Assembly (NCBI RefSeq): GCF_026151205.1
Contig: NC_087073.1
Coordinates: forward strand, 1,764,001 to 1,816,000
Origin: Bolinopsis microptera
Lineage: Eukaryota > Ctenophora > Tentaculata > Lobata > Bolinopsidae
DNA length: 52,000 nucleotides
Reading direction: 5' to 3'
Under the pieces are notes generated by a model, which saw only the letters and a program-made list of their open reading frames with translations, made no database searches and was not told the DNA's origin. The position numbers and the translations under genes were made by a program. Positions 30,501-42,500 of the stretch are shown here, one piece after another. Every line of letters begins with the position of its first letter. Position 1 is the stretch's first letter.

Positions 30501-33500
30501 CGCTATTGTATATATCACGAGGTGACAGATATCTGGATACTGACGAGGTGCCAAATATGGTTAACATACCCTTTCCACAACTGTATCCATATCTTAGTTG
30601 AAAGCTTTGTTCTAATGGTGCAGAATTTACAAGATTTACAAGATTTACAAGAATTTTACAAGATTTACAAGATTTACAAGATTTACAAGAATTACAAGAT
30701 TTACAAGATTTACAAGATTTACAAGAATTTTACAAGATTTACAAGATTTACAAGATTTACAAGATTTACAAGATTTACAAGATTTACAAGATTTACAAGA
30801 TTTACAAGATTTACAAGATTTACATGAAAACAAGAGCAACTTGTTGCGCGTTTTTTTATTGAAGTGAAATAAAAGTTTGGTCTGTAACTTCGTCATTTAT
30901 TGTTCAATTATATAATCCTTTCAGGGGTTTCTTGTACGGATTGTAAGTAATGTTCAGTAAAGAAATCAGCCAAAAGACTTTTAAAATGACCGAAATATCG
31001 GTATAACAGTGCCAGACTTCTCAAAAATTTCGAAACTTTCGAAAAAGAAAATATTTATTTTTTCGAAAGTGAGTGCTCTCAAAAATAATACTTATGATAT
31101 ATTATCATTTGTTATTATCATATATTCAACTATTGTTATCATATATTCAACTATTGTTTCAATAATGGTTTTAGTGACGACTGGAAGACATAATCTTCCC
31201 GAGCCGAACTAGAAGATAAGCTCACTGCTTAGTCAGATCAAACCATTGTATAGAGTCGGGTATAGTGTCACCTACCTATGTCACCTATGTTGAGATTCGT
31301 TAAGCTTTAACAGGGCCATCACATTGTGTGACCACCCCACAGAGAGGAGATCTCTCTGTCATTCCTCCAGCAAAGCAGCGAGTTTGAGTTCTGAGGAGTG
31401 TAGCCCCTGATGGGCGGTGTATCCGGAAGAGATAGCATGAACTGAGTGAGCTGCGATTTGAAATGCTCTCGGTCGCCGATGCAATTCAAATGCTAAGGCA
31501 TTGCATTCCACAATTTTGGGCCTATGACTGCAAATGAATTATCATACAGTGACTGATTTGCTGCTGAGCTGTGTCTGCATGCAGATGGAATGACTGCAAG
31601 GTTTCCAAAACGTGGCCTGGAGACAAACTGCACGTTAATGTCGTTGCTGGTATGGTGATGGAGAATCTTCCACATATGAAGTAAAATGAACCGCTCCCTG
31701 CGACGCTGTAGAGACATCAGAGATAGCCGTTGAAGACGGTCCCAATAATGGAGATCACGCATTCCAGTAATCCTTGCGGTGAAAGCTTTCTGTACGCTTT
31801 CAAGCTCCTGGATGTCACATATCTTGGAGGGGTGCCATAGCGGGCAACAGTATTCCAGTAAACTACGAACCATCGACTTGTAAAGCGTAAGCATTATGAC
31901 TGGAGATCTTGTCTGAAAGACACTGAAAACCCAGGCAGCTTTTTGTCGAGCCTTGTTTGCTGCGGTCTTGATGTGGGGTTGCCAAGATAGATCGTTGGAG
32001 ACGAGAACCCCGAGGTCTCTTAGTTGACCTACAGGTGCGAGTGACTTGTCTTTGGATACTGAGTACTGGTATAGTTCACTAACAAAAGGAAGTTCGACGA
32101 GAGCACTACGTCGATTGTGTCTGTGACACATGTACTCAAACTTGTCTTTATGTAGTGCCATATTGTTTCGTTCAGACCATTTTATGACACTGTTCAAGTC
32201 GTTTTGTAACACAGATACGTCTTGTTCACAGGTTACCGATATTGAAACACGAGTGTCGTCTGCAAAGCATCTGATGATGGATTCAGTTATGCAATGCTCA
32301 ATATCATTAATGAAAATAAGGAACAAGATCGGCCCGAGGACTGTTCCCTGGGGGACACCACTGATGATCAGAGCGAGAAATGACAAGTGGCCGTCGACCA
32401 CTACAGCTTGCTTCCGATCTGACAGAAAAGATTCAATCCATTTGATGATTTTTGGATTTAAGCCATAGAGGTGAAGTTTCCTGATCAACAGTTTGTGATC
32501 AACTTTATCGAACGCCTTAGCGTAATCAAGATATATAGAATCAAAGTCAGCTTTGTTGGTTAATGACTCAAAAACGTCGTCGAAATGGTGGAGAAGCTGT
32601 GTAAGGCAGCTGCGGCCTGATCTAAAGCCATGCTGTTTGCTACAGAGCAAGTTGTTCATTTCTAGATGTAAGACTAGCTTTTTCCTTATGATTCTCTCAA
32701 ACACCTTGATTATATGGGAGGTGAGTGAAATGGGCCTGTAGTTGGAAGGAAACGCCTTGCTATCTTTCTTGTGGAGCGGAGAAACGTTGGAGTACTTATA
32801 AAATGAAGGTACTTCTCCAGATGCAAGGGATTTTGACCAGATCAGATGGATAGGAATCGCCATAGCATCTTTGCAATTCTTAAGTAGAGCAACTGGGATC
32901 TCATCAGGACCAGATGAAGCATTTGGCTTAATATCATCAATAGCCTCGATAACATCACTGATAGAGAATTCCAGAATCTGATCCGTGAACGGATATGTTA
33001 AATCCGGAGGAGGGAATGATGCAGCGTCTAACTCAGTTTTGGAGGGGTCGCTAAATACGGATAGAAACTGGTTTTGTAAAAGGTCTGCCATTTCCTTAGG
33101 ATGAGAACGGATGTTACTGTTCTCATCGAATAGCATGCTGATATTCCTTTTCTTTTTCGAAAACTTCTTGGCATAACTATAAAAGTACTTCGGGTTTGCT
33201 TTTACTTTTGCTGCAGCCTGCTCTTCGCGATACTGAAGGGTCTTGTTAATAGCATCACGAATTCCTATGTGGGCCAAAGCAAGCTTGTTTTGAAGAGATT
33301 TCAAACGAGTACTAGGGCAGTGAACGTCGTTCTCAGCATCACGAAGTTCTTTTTGAAGCTTGCGCTTCTTTCTAGAAGGAATCCGGACAAGTGATGCTTG
33401 CTTGTTTTTGGGAGGAATTTTCTTTGGGCAATATATTACACAGATTTGATGGACAGTCTGAGTAAAGAGCTCCGGAAAAACCTCTGGCTCGCTAGCTTCC

Positions 33501-36500
33501 CAGAGAGCGTCCCAATCCACTGACTTGATTTTATTACTGATTGAATCATAGTCAGCTTTGAAGAAATCAAGACTTCTGAAGGATAGTTCTTTAAAGTCAG
33601 GCGGATCAGGAGTAGTGTCCTAACTGTGGTAGTGTCCTAACTGTGGTAAGGTAAACTACACAACTGCAGCCTAATAACCACGCACCAGCTGAGAAGCGGA
33701 ATTGGTGTCAACAAAGTGAGGTTATTTACCTTATATATAATGGCCACAATAAAAAAGACAGGGGCTACTGTGTGACACCTGGATCAGTAACTTCAGAACA
33801 TTCGTCTCGGTCTTTAAAGTTAGATACAATTCTAACATTAGTCTCGGTCTTGGCGAGGTCTTTAAAGTTAGATACAATTCTATACACAGTAGCTGGAACC
33901 CTACGTTTGGGTCCTCATCCACTTTCTTACTGCTCTTATAGTCTTATACCCTACCGCTCTTATAGTCTTATACCCTACCGCCCTTATAGTCTTATACCCT
34001 ACCGCTCTTATAGTCTTATACCCTACCGCTCTTATAGTCTTATACCCTACCGCTCTTATAGTCTTATACCCTACCGCCCTTATAGTCTTATACCCTACCG
34101 CTCTTATAGTCTTATACCCTACCGCTCTTATAGTCTTATACCCTACCGCTCTTATAGTCTTATACCCTACCGCTCTTATAGTCTTATACCCTACCGCTCT
34201 TATAGTCTTATACCCTACCGCTCTTATAGTCTTATACCCTCCCGCTCTTATAGTCTTATACCCTACCGCTCTTATAGTCTTATACCCTACCGCTCTTATA
34301 GTCTTATACCCTACCGCCCTTATAGTCTTATACCCTACCGCTCTTATAGTCTTATACCCTCCCGCTCTTATAGTCTTATACCCTACCGCTCTTATAGTCT
34401 TATACCCTACCGCTCTTATAGTCTTATACCCTACCGCCCTTATAGTCTTATACCCTACCGCTCTTATAGTCTTATACCCTACCGCTCTTATAGTCTTATA
34501 CCCTACCGCTCTTATAGTCTTATACCCTACCGCTCTTATAGTCTTATACCCTACCGCTCTTATAGTCTTATACCCTACCGCTCTTATAGTTTTATACCCT
34601 ACCGCTCATTTGCCGTTCTTTATAATAATAATATACAGAATATCATGCATGTACCACATAAACAGCCGCTCTTAAAATTAATCTTATATAATATATTCCT
34701 CCTAATTATAATCTTAACTCACCAGGAACGTGTACAGCGTCCGACGTTAAACCAACAAAGCTTTAGTCTTGAGCTCACATATAGTTTTCAACACTACTAT
34801 ATAACAAATAATTTGAGGAAACGATGTAACTGAGTCGATATATTTTAATGTTGCCATGGGGTGGCAAGTCCCCATACATCGTGGTCCGGTAGTTTCATTG
34901 CGTCTTAATATAGTAAGTCCGCACAGCAAATAGTTTAGTCTTGTGGAGGGGGGGGGGGGGGGGGGAGGGGCGTCAATATAATAGGTATTTATAAGGTTGA
35001 TGCCCCCCCTTTCCTCACTATGTGTTATTTAATTAGTTCGTTACAACTTTGAATGATATTTTACATGGTTTCCTTTTCTAATTGGGTCTTTGTACAGCTG
35101 TTGGGACCATTCTAAAAGCTGAACTGATTTACATAGAATTCACTTAACCTGATTTATTGAACTGAGCAGCTGTTAACTCTTTGTCTTGTTTAGATCCTAT
35201 CTTCTGTGATCTCCACGCTATCTCTAGTTCTCGTGTCACTTCTGTCGTCCTTTTGTAGAACATGTTGGCCTTCGAGGTTCTAATCGTCTCCCCATCCGCG
35301 ATAATTGTAACTACATAGAATGATATCTAGATATGAGTATTTTGTAATACTATATTGTAAACCAGCACAATCATTAGTTATTGTCTCACCTTTCGACCCT
35401 AACGAGGGGATCACCAGTATTAAGAAGTAAGGAACTACTGTATATCACCAGCCAAAAGAGCTCGCCTTTTTTTTTCATTAAAGCTACATCTCTACTAACT
35501 TTGAATTAAACATCACAACAATGTGACTCATAAACAATGTATCCTATCCGGATATTACAATCTAACAATTGAAATTTGACGAGTAGAAGTCAGATTCAGT
35601 GTACTAGCCGTGGCTGCATCGCCTCCCCCCTGCGCACGCCCCTGCATCAGGGTCTTCACCACTTCGTGTTTTAAGATATGTAAAATAACCTTCTCATTAG
35701 TCCGCCGACAGATGACAGATCATGTAAATATTATTTGATATATAATTATCATCATCAAACTATAGAAATGAATACAAATGACCACCACACACCTCCATTA
35801 TATGCCGAGTCCCTAACATAATGCCAAATATATAAGAGTAATAATAAGGGGTTTGACAAAAGAGAGATAAATATCGTTAAATGATCAAAAAAACCAAACA
35901 TATATTATGAGGTTGTTTACCCTGATTGTTTATAATCTTATGAGATAACTCTTACACCGATCAGTTAAATTATTTTATTAATAAATTATTGTATAAAATT
36001 CGTGTTCTGCGGATCTCAATGTGGTCCAGAAGCTGCGAAATTTAGAAAAATCTGCTATTGCTATCACGTTCCGAATAGAAGAGCTTGTACAATGTTCATC
36101 CATTGACCTCAATTTATAGTCAAGCAGTAGACTTCTTTGTTTTCTATATTCTATATTCAATTAAAATATAATAAAGTAATGTATTACTAGACTTTTACTT
36201 AAGTCTAGTTATACATTACTTTATCATATTTTATTGAACTAAGGTGTAGTATTGCCAGATCCCAGTTCAATTTGTAACGGAGTTTTATATTAACAGGAAA
36301 CATTTTCTTTTTCTAATCTCTAACAAGCCTATTACAAGTGAAACAGCATCACAGAATGAAAATCCTGGGCATGACTTGTGATTATAAATTCACAAGATGG
36401 TTTTCAAAAAGGCGTTCAACTTTAAAAAGTTCAGATCAAAATTATCACCGGAACATCTGTGATGGTTTTTCTATTCTTCCTTACATTTGTCGGATTTTTC

Positions 36501-39500
36501 TAATTTTTCTTCTAATAACCTATGCTTTCAGTTAAATTTAGAACTGGCAAAATTCCAAACAGTACCATTAGTACCAAACATTGGCAAAGAGATGTGAAGT
36601 TTCCAATACAGTACCATTAGTACCAGCCATTGGCAAAGAGACGTGAAGTTTCCAATACAGTACCATTAGTACCAACCATGAACCATTGGGATAGAGATGT
36701 GAAGTTTCCCGGAAATTAAGAGTTGTTCTTGTTTCTGCAATGGCAGAAAAGCACACTCCCAATCACACTCCCAAAACCTCCACTACTACTAGGAAACACC
36801 ACTAGGAGTTGCTGAACATTAAATTTCTCTCGTATTTGGGTTCAGCTAGTTTGGGAACTTGGAAAACTAAGCTACAATAACATTAGCAGTATGTCGGAGT
36901 CTAATACAACACCATTAACGCCAAGTAGCAGTACCAATGTGGAACTTCCCGAAATTAACTTAAACTCACAATTTGTCTGCGCTTTCGTTCGGAACGATGC
37001 CACTGAGAGCGCTGTTGGTAACAAACGTTCCGTTTCCACAACATTAATTGTCTCTTAACATTTTCTTTGTAAACAATTAACCTAATATCTAAATGAGCAG
37101 ATGAAGATAACAGTACTTATCATGTTGTGTCTAGAAGCACTGCAGTCTATGGGGGCTGATCCGGGTAATTGAAAAGATGGCTACCGGACAACTGAACCCA
37201 ATTTAGACAATTGAGACTAACCCTAACTCTAACTCTAACCCTAACCCTAACTCTAACCATAACCCTAACCCTAACTCTAACCCTAACCCTAGCTCTAACC
37301 CTAACCCTAACCCTAACCCTAACTCTAACCATAATCTTAACCCTAACCCTAACCCTAACCCTAAACCTAACCCTAACTTTAACTCTAACCATAACCCTAA
37401 CCGTAACCCTAACCCTAACCAATTAAGCTGATTTGTTAGTGGGAACTAGGTTCAATTGGGTTCAGTTGTCGGTCACCCGAAAAGATACCTTAGTGCGACT
37501 GTTAGCATCATCATTCTCCAGTTAATTTCGCAAAATATTTCCGTTATTCATTACAACTCTGTTGTTGAGTTGTTTCCTACATTTGTTTCTCCGCAGGACC
37601 CACGAAAAGAGGACACGTCCCTCCGACCACTTCTCCCACTTCAAGAGGATCTCTTATTTCGAGAGGACGGCAAACTTCAACCACTACTACTACTATTACT
37701 ACTACTGCAGGTTCTTTGCTCGCTGCTCTACATTTTAGATAAGATAATGGTTTAATTAAAAATACACACTGTTAATGTAAGGATAATCTTATTGTGAACG
37801 GAAACAAGATGTAGTTTGTGTCTTTTTTTCATTCTTAAGTTTTGTGGAAATTTACGCTGTGCAGAATTGTTTATAAATTAACGGCAAATTTTTGCGGTAG
37901 ATTTTGGATAAAGATATCATTATAATATACCTCCTACTAGGGGAGAGAACGAAACAAGTAACTGAGTCTGGTGGTGTTTTACTCGGATCTGGAACTGAAC
38001 CAACTGATTCCCAACCAACTGAACCACCAAGTACGATATTTGAGCCATGAAATATTCTCAAAATTCCCAATCAGATTTATATAATATTTTTCCTTGCCAA
38101 GACAGACTGGGAAAATAATTGAAAATCTAATCAACCTACCTTGTTCATTTTGAAACAGAAACTAGACCCACATTGTTACTAGTACTCTAGCCATCACTAA
38201 AAAGAGATCACTATTTCCGTTTACCCTAAAGTTTTGATAGCAGATAAGTGGAGAGAAGACGGGCGATGTGGACGAAGATACCGACTCTCTGACGGCTCTC
38301 CAGCTCAGTGCGATCCTGACCACCCAGAGGGTAATGGCTGTTGTTCTTCAATTGGGTGGTGCGGGAACACACTACAACACTGCTCATGTAGAACCTGCGT
38401 AGACTACAGGGGTGGCTCAGGTGAGACTTACCTTATCTTAGTTACCATAGTTACCATAGTTACCTCTTAGATTAATGATTTCATTCCAGAGAGGTCAGAG
38501 GAAACATCCATACCACTCAAAATCACTCCAGGTTTGGTTACAATAAGAGATTTTATTGCCACATCTAAACAATCATTTCCTTATTTTCAGACTTCACCTT
38601 CCCGAACATGTCCGGAACTGTTTGGATGTGGAGCTTTGATGGCACACTGCCAAGAGGGCTCCTGGAATTTCTGTCAGACGGGAAAATAAAGTACAGATAC
38701 AAAAATAGAGAAGGATCTTGGAGCCGAAGCGATGAGAAGACGATTTTAGTGGCCGTATTTGCTGGAGAGGAACATACATTGAAGTACTACAGTACTTCTG
38801 AGGCAGCAGTCCTTTTATCCCCCATTAGAAACCCTCCTAGCAAAATGTGGTGGCAAAAAGGTATTTCAAGCTAGATTAGCAAATACTAGAGTCCCATACT
38901 AGAGTCCTTTCCATTTAAAGCATGACATTTTAATCCCGACGCCATAACATGGTTATGAAATTGTTATGCCGTCGGGATTCTACTCTATGGACTATGTAGA
39001 GTAAAATAGGGGCCACATTACACTATATGTCCTAAAATTACATTTCTAGATCATAAATTTATTTTATTACTTAGAAGATACTGCCGACGAAGAATACTAT
39101 ACAGACGAAGACAATAGACTATAGTCATATATAATTATTATATGCAGTAATTATCTCTATAGTCACTTAAGTAAGATCCATCTCTGACAAAGTTAGAAAT
39201 TAGTTTTGGTTGAACTTACCTAGTTCTAATTTTAGAAGATTCTGAAAGTGACGATGAAAGTAAGGATACGGAGGGTGAGTATTGAATAAACAAAAAAACT
39301 ATACAATTCCCCCCCCAAATTATTTCATTGAGGAACAAGTAACGAATTGTAAATCTTTCCTCGGGCTGGAGACACGACTTAATCAAAATTAAGACGTAAT
39401 CAAATACAAGAGCTAAGAGAGACTCAATAATAAAACTTAATAATTTTAAAGTAGAACCACATCCCCGTCAGATATAGCGAGAGTGAGAACTGATGGAAGA

Positions 39501-42500
39501 TGCGGAAGACAATACCTCCTCTCTGACGGCTCCCCGGGACAATGTGATGCAGACACTATAAGACCCTGCTGCAGTTCCTACGGGTGGTGTGGCAGCAGTA
39601 GAGAGTTCTGTACCTGTTCCACTTGCACTGACTTCAGGCTGGTCAGGAGGCACACAGAGATTTTAGAGCAGCTTCAGAAGTCAGGGGAAAACTGCACGAC
39701 CGTGGTCATGGGAAACTATCTGAAGAACGTCTGTAGGGATGCTGAAAACGAAGACAGCTACTACTTCAAGTGTGCATTTTCCAACGTAACCTATTCTGAG
39801 TTCACGACCTGGGGCAAGGACTCTCGCGGGAGACCTGCTCCAACTCTTAGTGGGGTCTCAGAGATATGTGAGGATGATGTTGGAGCGTACCAAGCTTGCG
39901 GCTTCACAGAGAGAGGGATGACAGAAAGTGTGTTGTGTGAGGGCTACTTCTGTGAGGAGGGGAAGGAAGGCTTCGTAAAGTGCGGAGAGAGCTGTGCAGC
40001 TAACAGAGACTGTACATCACATGACCCGGAGGATGCAGTGACGGTGTGTAATGGTAAGTGTGAGATGTGGGAGACGTGTGGAGATGAGAGTGAGTGTAAC
40101 GGACACAAGTACGGGATACCCTGCACGTGGGAGTCAGGTGATCATCTACCTGTCAACTATATCTGTGATGGGATACAGCACTGTGCTGATGGGGCTGACG
40201 AGAGAGGTTGCTATGGTAACGAGGTGAATGAAACCCTGCAGCAGTGCCCCCAGTGGACCAGCGCGGTAACCGTCCCAATAATGGAAAACACACGGTGCTC
40301 AGTATTCCAGCTGTCAGGAGGGGTGAGGAGTTATCCTTACTGTCGAGACTACCTAGATCAGACTAACTGCACTGATACAGCAAGGGTGGGAGGGTTCTGC
40401 CTCGTGGCTGGGTTCTTGTCAAGTGTTTCCAAGTTCGTACTGTGCAACACGTTTCCAGAGAACCCCCGCCTTCCATTTCACCTGTGTGATGATGACTTCC
40501 AAAACAACTGCTTCTCACCCTCCGGCTCAGCCGACTGCACAGTTCACAAACACAAGCTTTGCGACGGAGATTACGACTGCCCTGATAAGAGTGATGAATA
40601 TCTGGACATTTGCAGTCACATGATTAACAACTCTGGGTGTGATCGTAGATTCAACCCGGGTAAGAGCTTTGGAATCCCAGTTTCCTGGATAATGGACAAT
40701 GAAACTGACTGCAGAGACGAAAAGGACGAGATGTTTAAAGAGTGGGATTTCTGTGGTAATTCAGAGGAAAAGACATTGCGAGTAGATGATGGAAAACACA
40801 GATGTAAGAATGTTCTCCTGTGCCCGGAGAGGGGAGGGAAGATGCTGACTGGTACAGAAGTTTCCAGGTATGTTGAGTTTGATCTCCTCTGTGATGGTAT
40901 TAAGTCTTGTGGAATTGAGAACCAGGTCTGCCAAGCTGCAAGAGATTTCCCTAGCGTCAACAAGTCAGCGGTTATCTCTGGTGCTGTCCGAGATTTGTGT
41001 GTATCTCAGGATGCTTTCAAAGACACCCTCTGCGTCAACAAAACATTTAAAAGATTATCAGTTGATGTCTTTGGCTCAACACAGATCAACCTAAGAGTTC
41101 CCGCAACTAAAGTAGACTGTACTGGGCTATTTGGGGAGTACTACGTTTATCTGAGTTGTTTGGGACTGTGTCTGAACTCTACCTGTCCTCTACAATACAG
41201 CCCTCTCTATCACGACTCCTGTCCTGGTCAGTTGCCAGATCGGGTTTACACTCTGAGTGTATACCCTGAGTCAGGGACCCTCACTAACCTGTCTCCTCTC
41301 ACCTTCTTGACAAAGTCTCAATCAGGAGACTATCAACAGGAGTACTTCCAGTGTAACAATGGCAAATGCATCCAGTATTACCAAATGTGTGACCTGATAG
41401 ATGACTGTGGTGATACCAGCGATGAGATTAACTGCACAAACCACATGATTTGCGAAGATACATTGGGCTCCATGAAAAAACATTTGATATCATTATCGCA
41501 ACGATGCGATGGAATATACGATTGCTTTGATCTCTCAGATGAATGCAATGGAAACTGCGGAGAGCAAATCCTAAACAGTTGGGTTCTGAAAGTGCTATGT
41601 TGGACAATGGGAATCTTAGCAGTGTTATTTAACTCGTTCACAGTCGCCCTAGGAATAATGTCACTGAAAACGTGCAGGACCGACAGTATGCTGACATCCA
41701 AAGCTTTGTTGTCGCTTATAAGTTTCGGAGACCTGCTAATTGGGGTCTATCTGGTAGTGTTATCCACCTACGATAGTGTGGTGTACGGACAGGACTACTG
41801 CAGACATCAAGCAGAATGGCTGTCAGGGACACAGTGCGCTCTTTTGGGCATCATCAGCACAGTGGGGTCTCAGATATCAGTCTTTGCCATGACTGTGCTC
41901 AGTTCTATTAGAATGATGGGATTGATGAGCCGCTCTTTGACCGCTCCAAAGTCTGTAGGCAAGAAGGCAGTGCTAAACTCAGCTCTATGGGTGGTGAGTG
42001 TTGTGCTGGCAGCAGTGGCAATATCTGTTGTACCTTTGGCTCCATTTCTAGAGGACTACTTTGTGCAAGGCATGTTCTATGATCCTGAGTACAAAGTATT
42101 CATCGGGTTCCCCACCAAGATAAAGCACGTCAAGGTTCTACAAGCTTACTACAACGACACGGCCATCACAGCGGACATGACATGGGGCGAGATAGGAGAG
42201 AAGGTGGACAACATGTTCAGCAGGCAGTACGGGGAGTTGCCCAGAAGTGCAGTACACTTCTACGGTAATGACGGACTGTGCTTATTCAAGTATTTTGTTA
42301 GGAGTGACGACGCGCGGAGGAGCAGACAGTCTGCAGCTACTGAGATGGTGGACAACAAGGGGAACGCGGTTGTGTGGCTCATGCTGGCACTGAACCTGGT
42401 GTGCTTCTTAGTCATCACTGTTTCTTACATACTGATCATGCAGAAAGCAAAGCGATCGTCCAAGAGAACAGGAAGAAACAAGGATCCTAGTGCATCGTCC

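Larger units (their letters stand above)
34607..37150. other. CIP2A intron, no gene seen, several small repeats
   Basis: A G-tract element with partly inverted ends lies at about 34948-35013 (GGAGGGGCGTCAATA near 34963 against GTTGATGCCCCCCCTTTCC near 34996). No exon of the LDLa receptor or CIP2A was found here, although the receptor's signal-peptide exon should be upstream of 37597. Confidence 0.5.

Noticed and set aside
33772-34833. 353-codon frame of SLIPYRSY repeats
   Set aside because: It is the 24-bp minisatellite read in frame. No start context, splice signals or domain; 24 is divisible by three, which keeps any frame open.
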